A stretch of DNA of 64,000 nt, from contig CAWAVV010000013.1 in NCBI GenBank assembly GCA_963785565.1, positions 1 to 64,000 on the forward strand. The letters are read 5' to 3'. The notes under the pieces were generated by a model. That model had not been told where the DNA came from, searched no databases, and worked only from the letters and a program-made list of their open reading frames with translations. The stretch comes from AP-15 sp963785565. Its GTDB lineage: Bacteria > Pseudomonadota > Alphaproteobacteria > ATCC43930 > CGMCC-115725. Position 1 is the stretch's first letter, and each line of letters starts with the position of its first letter. Below are positions 53,251 to 64,000 of the stretch, in pieces. A program made the position numbers and the translations under genes.

Positions 53251-56200
53251 TCAAAAGTAAGACTGCAACGGCGCAACTTCAAGGCTTCCGGCACGCAAGG
53301 CGGCAATCGCCTGAACTGCCGCCCGGGCTCCGGCGACAGTTGTGTAATAGGGGATCGCATGGGTCAACGCCGTGCGCCTCAGGCCGAAGCTGTCGGCGAT
53401 CGCCTGGCTGCCCTCGGTCGTGTTGAACACCAGCTGGACCTCGCCGCTCAGCATGTGGTCAACGATATGCGGGCGCCCATCGCGCACCTTGTTGACCGGC
53501 GTGACCGGCAGCCCGTCGGCGCGCAAGGCGTGGGCCGTGCCGCTCGTCGCGATCAGAGTAAAGCCCATCTCGACGAGCCGGCGGCATGGCTCGACCAATG
53601 CCCGCTTGTCATGATCGCGCACCGAGACGAAGACGCAGCCTTCGAGCGGCAGGTTGGTGCCGCTGGCGAGCTGTGATTTGGCGAAGGCGCGCCCGAAATC
53701 GGCGTCGAGCCCCATCACCTCCCCGGTCGACTTCATCTCCGGCCCGAGGATTAAATCGACCCCCGGAAAGCGAGCAAACGGAAAGACCGCCTCCTTGACC
53801 GCAATATGCGCGCCCCTCGGGCGCCGGTGGCCGCCGCAATCTGCAAGCCGCTCTCCGGCCATCACCCGCGCCGCAATCTTGGCGATCGGAACGCCGGTGG
53901 CCTTGGCGACGAACGGAACCGTGCGAGAGGCGCGGGGATTGACCTCGAGCACGTAGATGTCGTCGCCCTTGACCGCGAATTGCACGTTCATCAGCCCGAC
54001 GACGCCGAGCGCCTGGGCGAGAGCCACGGTTTGCCGCTCGATCTCGGCGATCGTCGCCGGCGTCAGACTGTAGGGCGGCAGCGAGCAGGCGCTGTCGCCC
54101 GAGTGGATCCCGGCCTCCTCGATATGTTCCATGATGCCGGCGACTTCGACCTCGTCCATGTCGGCGATGGCGTCGACATCGACCTCGATCGCGTCTTGCA
54201 GGTATCGGTCGATCAGCACCGGGCTCGTCCCCGACGCCGTGACGGCGTGGCGCATATAGCGATCGAGGCCGGCGGCGTCGTGCACGATTTCCATGGCCCG
54301 GCCGCCCAGGACATAGGATGGCCGGATCACGACCGGATAACCGATCCGCAGCGCAATCGCCTCGGCCTCACGAGGCCGAATGGGCAGTGCCGTTCTCCGG
54401 CTGGCGCAGGCCGAGCTGGGTCAACAGCCCTTGGAACCGCCGCCGGTCCTCGGCCAGATCGATCGCATCGGGCGAGGTGCCGAGGATCGGGATTTGCTCG
54501 CGCTCGAGCGCCGCCGCGAGCTTCAGTGGGGTCTGGCCGCCAAACTGCACGATGACGCCGAGCAGGGTTCCGCGCTGCTCCTCAACACGTACGATCTCGA
54601 CCACATCCTCGGCCGTCAGCGGTTCGAAATAGAGCCGATCCGAAGTGTCGTAATCGGTTGAGACGGTCTCAGGGTTGCAGTTGACCATAATTGTCTCGAT
54701 GCCGGCCTCGGACAGGCTGTAGGCGGCATGGACACAGCAATAATCGAACTCGATGCCTTGGCCGATCCGGTTGGGCCCGCCGCCGAGGATCACGACTTTT
54801 CTGCGCTCGCTCGGGTCGGCCTCGCATTCGGGCTCGTCGAGCCCGTCGCCCTCGTAGCAGGAATACATGTACGGGGTCAGCGACGGAAACTCGGCAGCGC
54901 AAGTGTCGACGCGCTTGTACACCGGCCGCAGATCGAGCGCCCGGCGTCGGGTCGAGACCGCCTCCTCCTCGATCCCGGCGAGCTTGGCCAAGCGCGCATC
55001 GGAAAAGCCCATCTGCTTCAGCCGCAGCAAGCCGGTGCGGTCGCACGGCAGACCGTCTCGTCGCACCCGCTCCTCGACCGCGACGATCTCGCCGATGCGT
55101 TCCAGAAACCACGGCTCGAAACGGCAGACGGCGTGGATTTCGGCAGTGGACAGCCCGTGGCGATAGGCCTGCGCGATCAGCAGCAACCGATCCGGCGAGG
55201 GTCTGGCGAGCGCGGCCTTGACCGCTTCTTTTCCGGCGCTCTCGACCCCTTCGATCGCGACCTCGTCAAAGCCGCCGAGCCCGGTTTCCATCGAACGCAG
55301 CGCCTTCTGCACCGATTCTGCAAAACTGCGCCCGATCGCCATCGCCTCGCCGACCGATTTCATCGAGGTCGTCAGCAGCGGCTCGGTCCCCGGAAACTTT
55401 TCGAAGGTAAACCGCGGCATCTTGGTGACGACGTAGTCGATCGTCGGCTCGAACGAGGCCGGCGTGATGCGGGTGATTTCGTTGTCCAACTCGTCGAGGG
55501 TATAGCCGACAGCGAGCTTGGCGGCCACTTTGGCGATCGGAAAGCCGGTCGCCTTGGAGGCCAATGCCGAGGAACGCGAGACCCGTGGGTTCATTTCGAT
55601 GACAACGAGCCGACCATCGTCTGGGTTGACCGCGAACTGAACATTCGACCCGCCCGTGTCGACCCCGATCTCGCGCAGCACCGCGATCGCGGCGTTGCGC
55701 ATCAGCTGGTATTCCTTGTCGGTCAGGGTCAATGCCGGGGCGACGCAGACCGAATCGCCGGTGTGGACGCCCATCGGGTCGATATTTTCGATCGAGCAAA
55801 CGATTATGCAATTGTCGGCGCGATCGCGGACCACCTCCATCTCGTACTCTTTCCACCCCAAGACCAATTCCTCGATCAGCACCTCGTGCGTCGGCGAGGC
55901 CCGCAGCCCGCCGCGCACGATCTCCTCGAACTCCTGCGCGTTGTAGGCGATCCCGCCGCCGGTGCCGCCGAGAGTGAACGAGGGTCTGATGATCACCGGC
56001 AGTCCGACCTCATCGAGCGCTTCGAGCGCCTCGTCGCGCGAGCGCGCGAGCCGGCTCCGCGGTGAGGCGAGGCCGATCTTGTCCATCGCCTGGCGAAAAA
56101 GCAGACGGTCCTCGGCCTTGGCGATTGCTTCGGCGTTGGCGCCGATCAGTTCGACGCCGTAACGGTCGAGGACGCCGGAGCGGGATAACGCCATCGCGGT

Positions 56201-56491
56201 GTTGAGCGCCGTCTGCCCGCCCATCGTCGGCAACAGGGCGTTTGGCCGCTCGCGGGCGATGATCTGTTCCACCATCTCAGGCGTGATCGGCTCGATATAG
56301 GTGGCGTCGGCGAGATCGGGGTCGGTCATGATCGTCGCCGGGTTCGAGTTGACCAACACGATCCGGTAGCCCTCGCCCTTCAGCGCCTTGCACGCCTGGG
56401 TACCGGAATAGTCAAACTCACAGGCCTGCCCGATGACAATCGGACCGGCGCCGATGATCAGAATGCTGTCGATATCCGTGCGCTTAGGCAT
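53251..56491 (-). CDS. carB: Carbamoyl-phosphate synthase large subunit, one frameshift
   Basis: CarB makes carbamoyl phosphate from bicarbonate, ATP and ammonia supplied by CarA, for arginine and pyrimidine synthesis. Full-length would be 1,079 residues, as usual. Two ATP-grasp halves are seen: GAGPIVIGQACEFDYSG at the start, ILGGGPNRIGQGIEFDY at the second half, VNPRVSRSSALASKATGFPIAK and VNPRASRTVPFVAKATGVPIAK. The MGS domain includes LIATSGTAHALRADG. The reading frame breaks at about 54367: ...GTAHS then a TGA; the next frame continues EAEAIALRIGYPVVIRPSYVLGGRAM with no loss. One extra base explains it. Overlaps carA by 8 bp. Confidence 0.93.
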
Positions 56492-57644
56492 TCGCCGCCA
56501 TCAGTGCGACGAACCGCTCGAACAAATAATGGCTGTCCTGCGGGCCGGGACTCGCCTCGGGATGGTGCTGCACCGAAAACACCGGCTTCCCAACAATCCG
56601 CAATCCTTCATTGCTGTTGTCGAAGAGCGAAAGATGGGTCGGCTCGATCCCTCGCGGAAGACTATTGGGCTCAACGACAAAGCCATGATTCTGGCTGGTG
56701 ATCTCGACCGTGCCGGTCAACAGATCCTTGACCGGATGATTGGCTCCGCGATGGCCGCGCGCCATTTTGCGGGTGCGCCCGCCGAGCGCCAGCGCCATCA
56801 GCTGATGGCCGAGGCAAATCCCGAACATCGGCTTGCCCGAAGCGATCAGGTTGCGCAACACCGGCACCGCATAGACGCCGGTCGCGGCGGGGTCGCCCGG
56901 CCCGTTCGACAGAAAAATCCCGTCAGGCCGAAGGTCCAGGATGTCCGCGGCCGAGGCGGTAGCGGGGACTACGGTAACCCGGCAACCGTGCTGGGCAAGC
57001 ATTCGCAAGATGTTGCGCTTGGCTCCGTAATCGACAGCGACGACGTGATGCCGCGGATCGCGCTGCCGGCCGTAGCCGTGTACCGGCTCCCAGCCCGTCT
57101 CATCCCATTGGTAGATCTGACGGCAAGTGACTTCACAGGCCAGATCCATCCCTTCGAGACCCGGCCACGCCGACGCACGCCGATGCAGCGATGCAATGTC
57201 GAGCGGCCGCAGAGGATCGTGGGCGATCACCCCATTGGGCGGCCCTCGATCGCGGATGAGCCGGGTCAGCCGCCGCGTATCGACGCCCGATATCCCGATG
57301 AGCCCGTGCAATTCGAGCCAGGCATTGAGGGGCGTGGTGGAGCGCCAGTTCGCCGGCCCAGTGACCTTGCTGTGGACGACGAGCCCACGCGCCGCCGGGG
57401 TGGTTGTTTCGATATCATCGCGGTTCGTTCCCACGTTACCAATATGCGGAAAAGTGAAGTTAATGATCTGAGCCGCATAAGATGGATCGGTCAGGATTTC
57501 CTGGTAGCCGGTCATCGCGGTGTTGAAGCAGACCTCGCCGACCGCCACTCCGCGGGCCCCTAACCCGGCGCCCCAAAAGACTGTGCCATCCGCGAGGACG
57601 AGCGCCGCGTTGCAGTCGGGCGGTTGCAGCCACGGGTCGCGCAT
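56484..57644 (-). CDS. carA: Carbamoyl-phosphate synthase small (glutaminase) subunit
   Basis: 386 residues. CarA hydrolyses glutamine and channels ammonia to CarB. N-terminal domain NAALVLADGTVFWGAGLGARGVAVGEVCFNTAMTGYQEILTDPSY. C-terminal class-I amidotransferase has the nucleophile elbow GICLGHQLMALALGG (Cys) and triad His-Glu in HHPEASPGPQDS. ATG 57644 (MRDPWLQPPD) is preferred; an in-frame ATG at 57740 adds 32 residues. Stop overlaps the carB start. Divergent from yqeY. Confidence 0.95.
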   Translation of the reverse strand: MRDPWLQPPDCNAALVLADGTVFWGAGLGARGVAVGEVCFNTAMTGYQEILTDPSYAAQIINFTFPHIGNVGTNRDDIETTTPAARGLVVHSKVTGPANWRSTTPLNAWLELHGLIGISGVDTRRLTRLIRDRGPPNGVIAHDPLRPLDIASLHRRASAWPGLEGMDLACEVTCRQIYQWDETGWEPVHGYGRQRDPRHHVVAVDYGAKRNILRMLAQHGCRVTVVPATASAADILDLRPDGIFLSNGPGDPAATGVYAVPVLRNLIASGKPMFGICLGHQLMALALGGRTRKMARGHRGANHPVKDLLTGTVEITSQNHGFVVEPNSLPRGIEPTHLSLFDNSNEGLRIVGKPVFSVQHHPEASPGPQDSHYLFERFVALMAANA

Positions 57645-57850
57645 TTGTGAAATCCGGCAGGCAAGCCGCAGGCCACCCGGTTCGGCGACGGGCACATTGC
57701 GGAACAGACGAGGAATATCCGGTCGACCCCGCAAGGTCAACCCCTCTTGCCGGAACCACCCGTCGTTTCAAATGCTTAGTCTTCGAGGCCCAGAATTGCC
57801 GCGAAACGCGAAACGAGATAGGCTGAATTTTCGGCCAAGAGGAGCGGGGG

Positions 57851-58309
57851 ATGCTGCGTCAGACCTTCACCGACCGGCTAAAACAGGCGATGAAGGCGAG
57901 GGATGCCCGCACCGTCTCGACCGTGCGGATGATATTGGCCGGGCTCAAGGAGCGCGACGTAGCAGCTCGCGGAGATGGCAATTCCGACGGCATTGCCGAG
58001 CCGGAAATCGCGCGGATGCTGCAGAGTATGATCAAGCAGCGCCGCGAATCGATCGTGCTTTACGAGCAAGGCAAGCGGGCCGAACTGGCGCAGCAGGAGC
58101 GCGACGAAATCGGCGTCATCGAGAGCTTCTTGCCGCAGCAGATGACCGAGGACCAAATCGCGGCCGCAGCGCAGGCTGCGATCGCCGAGACTGGCGCTGC
58201 CGGCATCAAGGACATGGGCAAGGTCATGGCCGCCCTGCGCGGGCAACATGATGCCGGCGCCATGGAGTTCAGCCGCGCCGCCTCGATCGTCAAACGGCTG
58301 TTGGGCTGA
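57851..58309 (+). CDS. yqeY: GatB/YqeY domain protein
   Basis: 152-residue protein related to the C-terminal helical domain of GatB, a tRNA-binding module. Features are LRQTFTDRLKQAMKARDARTVSTVRMI, ESFLPQQMTEDQI and GIKDMGKVMAALRGQHDAGAMEFSRAA. The role is unproven, probably in tRNA or amidotransferase metabolism. It precedes dnaG by 120 bp, the standard yqeY-dnaG-rpoD arrangement in many proteobacteria. ATG 57851 follows GAGG. Confidence 0.92.
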   Translation: MLRQTFTDRLKQAMKARDARTVSTVRMILAGLKERDVAARGDGNSDGIAEPEIARMLQSMIKQRRESIVLYEQGKRAELAQQERDEIGVIESFLPQQMTEDQIAAAAQAAIAETGAAGIKDMGKVMAALRGQHDAGAMEFSRAASIVKRLLG

Positions 58310-58429
58310 GTGCCGTTGACCCACGCGGCCACTATCGTCCCACCAGTGCCGACCGGGGTCCCTGTCGGTTATGAGTTCCGGCCTCCGCCGGGACGACAGA
58401 TATGGCTCTTCAAGCACCTCTGAGCGGCA

Positions 58430-60210
58430 ATGGCTTTCCCGCCCGGCTTTCTCGACGAACTGCGCAGCCGGATTTCCCTATCCGAATTGATCGGCCGTCG
58501 GGTCAAACTCCTGCGCCACGGGCGGGAATTTGCCGGCCTGTGCCCGTTCCATCATGAAAAGACGCCATCCTTCTACGTGGTCGACGATAAGAATTTCTTT
58601 CACTGCTTCGGCTGCGGCGCTCATGGCGACGCGATCGGCTTCGCGATGCGCGTCGACAATCTCGATTTTCTCGAAGCGGTCGAGAAATTGGCCGGCGAAG
58701 CGGGGCTCACGGTTCCGCAGCCGACGCCGGAGGAGCGCGAACGGGCGCAGCGACAAAAGACACTGCTCGAAACCCTCGAAGCCGCCGCCGCCTTTTACGA
58801 GGCCCGCCTGTGGGCGCCGGCCGGCAGCCGAGCCCGCGACTACCTGCAAGCGCGCGGGCTCGACCCCGATACGATCCGCCGGTTTCGCCTTGGCTGGGCG
58901 TCCGAGGACCGCCAGGCATTGCGGCGCGCCCTCGGCGGCGATTTTCCCGAGCCGCTGCTGCTCGAAGCCGGGCTGATCCATCAGCCCGAAGAGGGCGAGC
59001 CGTACGACTATTTCCGCGGCCGGGTGATGTTTCCGATCGGCGACCGCGCGGGACGGGTCATCGCTTTTGGCGGTAGGGTCATCGGGGATGGGCAACCCAA
59101 ATATCTGAACTCGCCCGACAGCCCGCTGTTCGAGAAAGGGCGCGTGCTCTATGGCTGGTCGGCGGCGCGCGCTGCCGCCGAGGGATGGCACGGACGCGAT
59201 CGTCACCGAAGGCTATATGGACGTTATCGCGCTGCACCACGCCGGCTTTACCTCTGCCGTGGCGCCGCTCGGAACCGCGCTTACCGAGTTCCAGCTGCGC
59301 GAGCTGTGGCGCCTGGGGCCTGAGCCGATCCTGTGCTTTGATGGCGACGCCGCCGGGCAGCGCGCCGCGTTGCGCGCGCTGCACCGGTCGCTGCCATTGC
59401 TGCGGCCGGGCTACAGCCTGCGGTTCGCGGGCTTGCCGCCGGGCGAAGACCCAGACACGCTAATCCGTCACGGCGGACGTCTCGTCTTCGAACAGGCTTT
59501 GGCGGCGGCTCTCCCGCTGGCCGATATGCTTTGGGAGATCTGAGGTACGCGGGACGCCGCGCGACACGCCGGAGCGGCTCGCCAGGATCCAGACCCGGCT
59601 GCTGGAGCACGTGCAGACGATATCCGACCGGACGGTTCGGTTCGAGTTTGAGACTCTGTTCAAGAAGCGCTGCAATCCCTGGCAAGCAAGACGCAAAGCC
59701 GCGCGAACCTCAGAAAGCACGGCGGTTCGCGAGGGGCCGCCGGCGCCGCCGCGTTCTCCTGCGCGCATCCAGCGTGAGATCCTGTTCCGCATCTTGCTCC
59801 GCTGCCCGACTTTGATCGGCGAGATCGCCGAAGAGTTTGCCGCGATCGAAATCCCCGAGGCGGAGCTTGACAAGCTTCGCCGCGAGATTTTAGAGGTTGA
59901 AGCTCTGCGGCCGGGGCTTGACGCTTCGGCGCTCCGGCAACACCTTCTGCTGAACGGGTTTGCGGCGACCGTGGATGCGCTTCTCTCGCCTTCGGTCAAT
60001 TCGGGCTTTCTGGTCCGGGGCTCGGAGTCCCGCGGGGCGCGTGACGAATGGGCTCATGTGGTCGGAATGCTTGTGGGAGGTTACCGGTCGGCCTTGGCCG
60101 AAGCCAGCAATCACCTGAACGACGATGCCTCGGCGGCGAATTGGGAAAGCTTCCTGGCCGCCAGGGAGCGGGTGTTGCGCGAGATCTGGCTTGACGATGA
60201 CCTGGTCTGA
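58430..60210 (+). CDS. dnaG: DNA primase DnaG, two frame changes
   Basis: Makes RNA primers at the replication fork. The N-terminal zinc-binding domain is CPFHHEKTPSFYV...FHCFGCGAHGD. The RNA polymerase core includes GRVMFPIGDRAGRVIAFGGRVIGDGQPKYLNSP, the TOPRIM motif VTEGYMDVIALH and CFDGDAAGQRAA. The C-terminal DnaB-contacting region runs to WLDDDLV. The gene is in three frames: breaks near 59182 (after ARAAAEG) and 59537 (at the GGG of LADMLW). Removing one base at each gives 592 residues with conserved residues continuing. An essential gene is unlikely to be truly broken. Confidence 0.93.
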
Positions 60211-60318
60211 CGTCGTGGCCGGCTGGGCCGCGGACTGTCGCCGGCACCCCCGCATCGTGGAATGCTTTCGCGTCCGGCTTGGGCCGGGTCCGTACGAAAC
60301 CAGTTTAGGGATGGTGGC

Positions 60319-62346
<2,028 letters not shown>

Positions 62347-62363
62347 GGCCGCGCTCGGTCATC

Positions 62364-62401
62364 GGATGCTTCGTTTTGCCCACAAAGACGAAGCGGGATC
62401 C
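62364..62401 (+). terminator. Weak hairpin after rpoD
   Basis: GGATGCTTCGTTTTG, loop, CAAAGACGAAGCGGGATCC forms an imperfect stem with one bulge. No T-tract follows. It could terminate rpoD or simply be a repeat. Confidence 0.3.
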
Positions 62402-62423
62402 GTCATTGTTAGGAGCCAAGCGA

Positions 62424-62445
62424 CGAAGCAATCTCGTCGCTGCGA
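62424..62445 (-). repeat. Partial type-C REP-like sequence abutting the tRNA-like gene
   Basis: GACGAAGCAATCTCGTCGCTG then CGAG is the reverse complement of the type-C core, directly 5' of the tRNA-like sequence. Confidence 0.6.
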
Positions 62446-62519
62446 GGGCCCGTAGTTCAGCTCGTTAGAACACGCCGCGTATAACGGTGCTGTCGCAGGT
62501 TCGAGTCCTGTTGGGCCTC
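62446..62519 (+). tRNA. tRNA-Ile(TAT)-like gene with unusual bases
   Basis: A full cloverleaf can be drawn. The acceptor is GGGCCCG/TGGGCCT with two terminal G-U pairs. The D stem is GTTC/GAAC, the anticodon stem CGCCG/CGGTG and the T arm GCAGG-TTCGAGT-CCTGT. The anticodon loop is CGTATAA: if TAT is the anticodon (Ile, AUA), base 33 is G instead of the near-invariant U. The discriminator is C and no CCA is encoded. It may be a degenerate or pseudo-tRNA, or carry sequence errors. It lies convergent to an RND pump gene. Confidence 0.6.
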
Positions 62520-62527
62520 CGCCCGTC

Positions 62528-64000
62528 TTAAGCCCCGCCGCGCAACAATAAAAAGATGCTCGGCATTATCAGCAGCACGAGTGGGAGCTGCACGACCAGA
62601 CCGGATATGATTGCGACAGCGAGAGGTTGCTGCATCGACGAGCCCTGGCCGATCGCGAGGGCGAGCGGCAGAAGCGTCAGAATTGCCGCGAACGTCGTCA
62701 TGGCGATCGGCCGCATTCGGTTTTGTCCGGCTTCGACCAGCGCGACCTGAACAGGTCGTCCCGCCGCCAGATCGAAAAATTCCGAGAAGAAAAAGATCGC
62801 AACCTCGGTAACGATGCCGACGATCATCGTCATGCCCATCATTGCCGTGATGTTGAGCTCGATTCCCGTCACCCAGAGGCCGATGAAGACCGCGCATACC
62901 GCCAGGAGCGGCATCACCAGGACCGCGATCGCTGTAGCAAAGCTTTCGTAGAGAAACAGGAGCAGCACGAAAACGGCGGCAATGGCAGCCCCGAACACCC
63001 CGGCGAGGCCGCGAAAGGCAATCTGCTGTTGCGCATAAGCGCCCCCGAGCTCGAACCGCACCGAATTGGGCACAAGGGTGGAACTCTCCAGAGATTTCCG
63101 AACATCCGCCGCGACCGAGCCGAGATCGCGGCCTTCTATTCTCGCGGTTACGGCCACCATCCGCTGCAGGTTCTCGCGGGCGATTTCAGGCTCCCCACTT
63201 ACCGGGACGAGCTTGGCGATCCGCTTCAGCGGAAAAAGGTGTCCGTCGGGCGCGCGAACCATGAAGTTGGCGAGGTCGCGATCTGTGGCTCGCGCAGCGG
63301 GAGGCGACCAGATCCGAACGCCGATTTGCTTTACCGACGTCGGAACCCGGGTGGCAACCCGGCCGTGGAGGTAGTCGTTGAGCAGACGGGTCGCCTCGGT
63401 CGGGTCGATACCCTCGATCGAGGCCTTCACCTGGCTGATCTCGACATTCAGGGAGTTGCCCGCCGGGTTGATGCCGTCGCGCACATCGACCACGCCCGGA
63501 ACCTTGCCGATCGCGGCGGCGACGTTGTGCGCCGTGTCCAGCAGAACCTTCGGGTCATCAGTGAACAGCTTGACCTCGATCGGTTGCGGCACGGCAGTCA
63601 GGTCGCCGATCAAATCCTCCATCAGCTGCGCCATCTCGAGGCTGAGACCCGGCACCTCCCGAAGGATCTCGGCGCGGACCTCTGCCATGATTGCATCGAT
63701 CGGCCGGCGTCGTCCGGATTTGAGGCGGACGAAAAAGTCGCCCTGGTTGGTTTCGGCGAGGTCGCCGCCGAGGCCGATCCCGGTACGGCGCGACCATGTC
63801 GCGACTTCGGGCGTTCCCTTCAGGATAGTCTCCACTTGACGGATCAGCCGATCGGTCTCGGACAATGCTGTTCCGGGCGGGCTGCGGTAGTCGATAATGA
63901 AACCGCCCTCGTCCATTGCCGGCATGAAGCCGGAGCCGACTTCCCCGTATGCGACGTAACCGAGGACGAGAAGCGGGATCGTACCGGCGACGGCAAGGAT
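62528..64000 (-). CDS. RND efflux permease (CusA/CzcA-like), N-terminus outside window
   Basis: About 490 C-terminal residues. Inner-membrane pump using proton flow to drive export across the envelope. GSGFMPAMDEGGFIIDYRSPPGTALSETDRLIRQVE is the start of the second periplasmic half, as in heavy-metal and related RND pumps. Late membrane helices are present (FGAAIAAVFVLLLFLYESF, LVMPLLAVCAVFIGLWVTG, MMGMTMIVGIVTEVAIFFFSE, LPLALAIGQG). The missing N-terminal half prevents substrate assignment. No adaptor or TolC gene is visible here. The frame is open to the window edge. Confidence 0.9.
   Translation of the reverse strand: MLAVAGTIPLLVLGYVAYGEVGSGFMPAMDEGGFIIDYRSPPGTALSETDRLIRQVETILKGTPEVATWSRRTGIGLGGDLAETNQGDFFVRLKSGRRRPIDAIMAEVRAEILREVPGLSLEMAQLMEDLIGDLTAVPQPIEVKLFTDDPKVLLDTAHNVAAAIGKVPGVVDVRDGINPAGNSLNVEISQVKASIEGIDPTEATRLLNDYLHGRVATRVPTSVKQIGVRIWSPPAARATDRDLANFMVRAPDGHLFPLKRIAKLVPVSGEPEIARENLQRMVAVTARIEGRDLGSVAADVRKSLESSTLVPNSVRFELGGAYAQQQIAFRGLAGVFGAAIAAVFVLLLFLYESFATAIAVLVMPLLAVCAVFIGLWVTGIELNITAMMGMTMIVGIVTEVAIFFFSEFFDLAAGRPVQVALVEAGQNRMRPIAMTTFAAILTLLPLALAIGQGSSMQQPLAVAIISGLVVQLPLVLLIMPSIFLLLRGGA

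Noticed and set aside
54364..54372. Programmed frameshift or selenocysteine at the in-frame TGA of carB
   Set aside because: No slippery heptamer or stem-loop is obvious, carB is not known to use either, and similar one-base breaks occur in many unrelated genes here.

Overview
The window is G+C-rich chromosomal DNA, about 65% by eye, from an alphaproteobacterium, probably Rhodospirillales-like. The markers are a Fur-family Irr regulator, a kinase-fold (type II) homoserine kinase, a PmtA-type phospholipid methyltransferase, an ImuA-ImuB-DnaE2 mutasome cassette with a GTTC-N7-GTTC-like SOS box, a CbtAB cobalt system behind a cobalamin riboswitch, and the carAB / yqeY-dnaG-rpoD neighbourhood. 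I see no rRNA, CRISPR array, prophage or intact insertion sequence.

Layout. 1-8.5 kb: partial panC, a CUT1-type sugar ABC transporter without its ATPase, a D-2-hydroxyacid dehydrogenase, a molybdopterin oxidoreductase and an acyl-CoA-dehydrogenase-fold flavoprotein. 8.5-11.5 kb: repeat-rich DNA around a secreted GH54-like protein. 11.5-14 kb: lipoprotein, CDGSH protein, thrB, rnhA. 14-20.4 kb: dnaE2-imuB-imuA, each carrying palindromic repeat elements inside its coding sequence. 20.5-26.3 kb: aminotransferase, FMN reductase, enoyl-CoA hydratase, PmtA, a double cold-shock protein and two L-fucose-pathway-like genes. 26.5-30.7 kb: a DUF1800-DUF1501-NHL operon ending in a strong hairpin. 30.8-34.8 kb: irr, then a rubrerythrin / HdrD-like Fe-S / DUF3501 / TPR cluster preceded by an Irr-box-like palindrome. 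34.8-35.8 kb: IS110 remnant, 30-bp direct repeats and a G-rich tract. 35.8-42.4 kb: a catabolic-looking set (2Fe-2S and Mo hydroxylase subunits, type-B esterase lacking its serine, BNR propeller) facing a FAD oxidoreductase. 42.5-46.6 kb: MFS transporter, Atm1-type ABC exporter, MeaB GTPase. 46.6-49.3 kb: broken OprB porin and riboswitch-controlled cbtBA. 49.5-52 kb: ELM1-like protein and a double-PAP2 phosphatase. 52-64 kb: Lrp regulator, greA, carBA, yqeY, dnaG, rpoD, an odd tRNA and a partial RND pump.

Two themes cross the region. First, three families of palindromic repeats recur, with a clear concentration inside the mutasome genes. Second, many genes, including carB and dnaG which the cell should need, are split by single-base frame changes that leave conserved residues intact in the new frame. 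This looks more like residual assembly indels than decay, so 'broken' genes here should be read with that in mind.

No wholly unknown system is evident. The best candidates for new biology are the repeat-invaded mutasome, the unexported DUF1800-DUF1501-NHL operon, the Irr-linked rubrerythrin/DUF3501/TPR operon, and the nucleophile-less esterase in the molybdenum hydroxylase operon.
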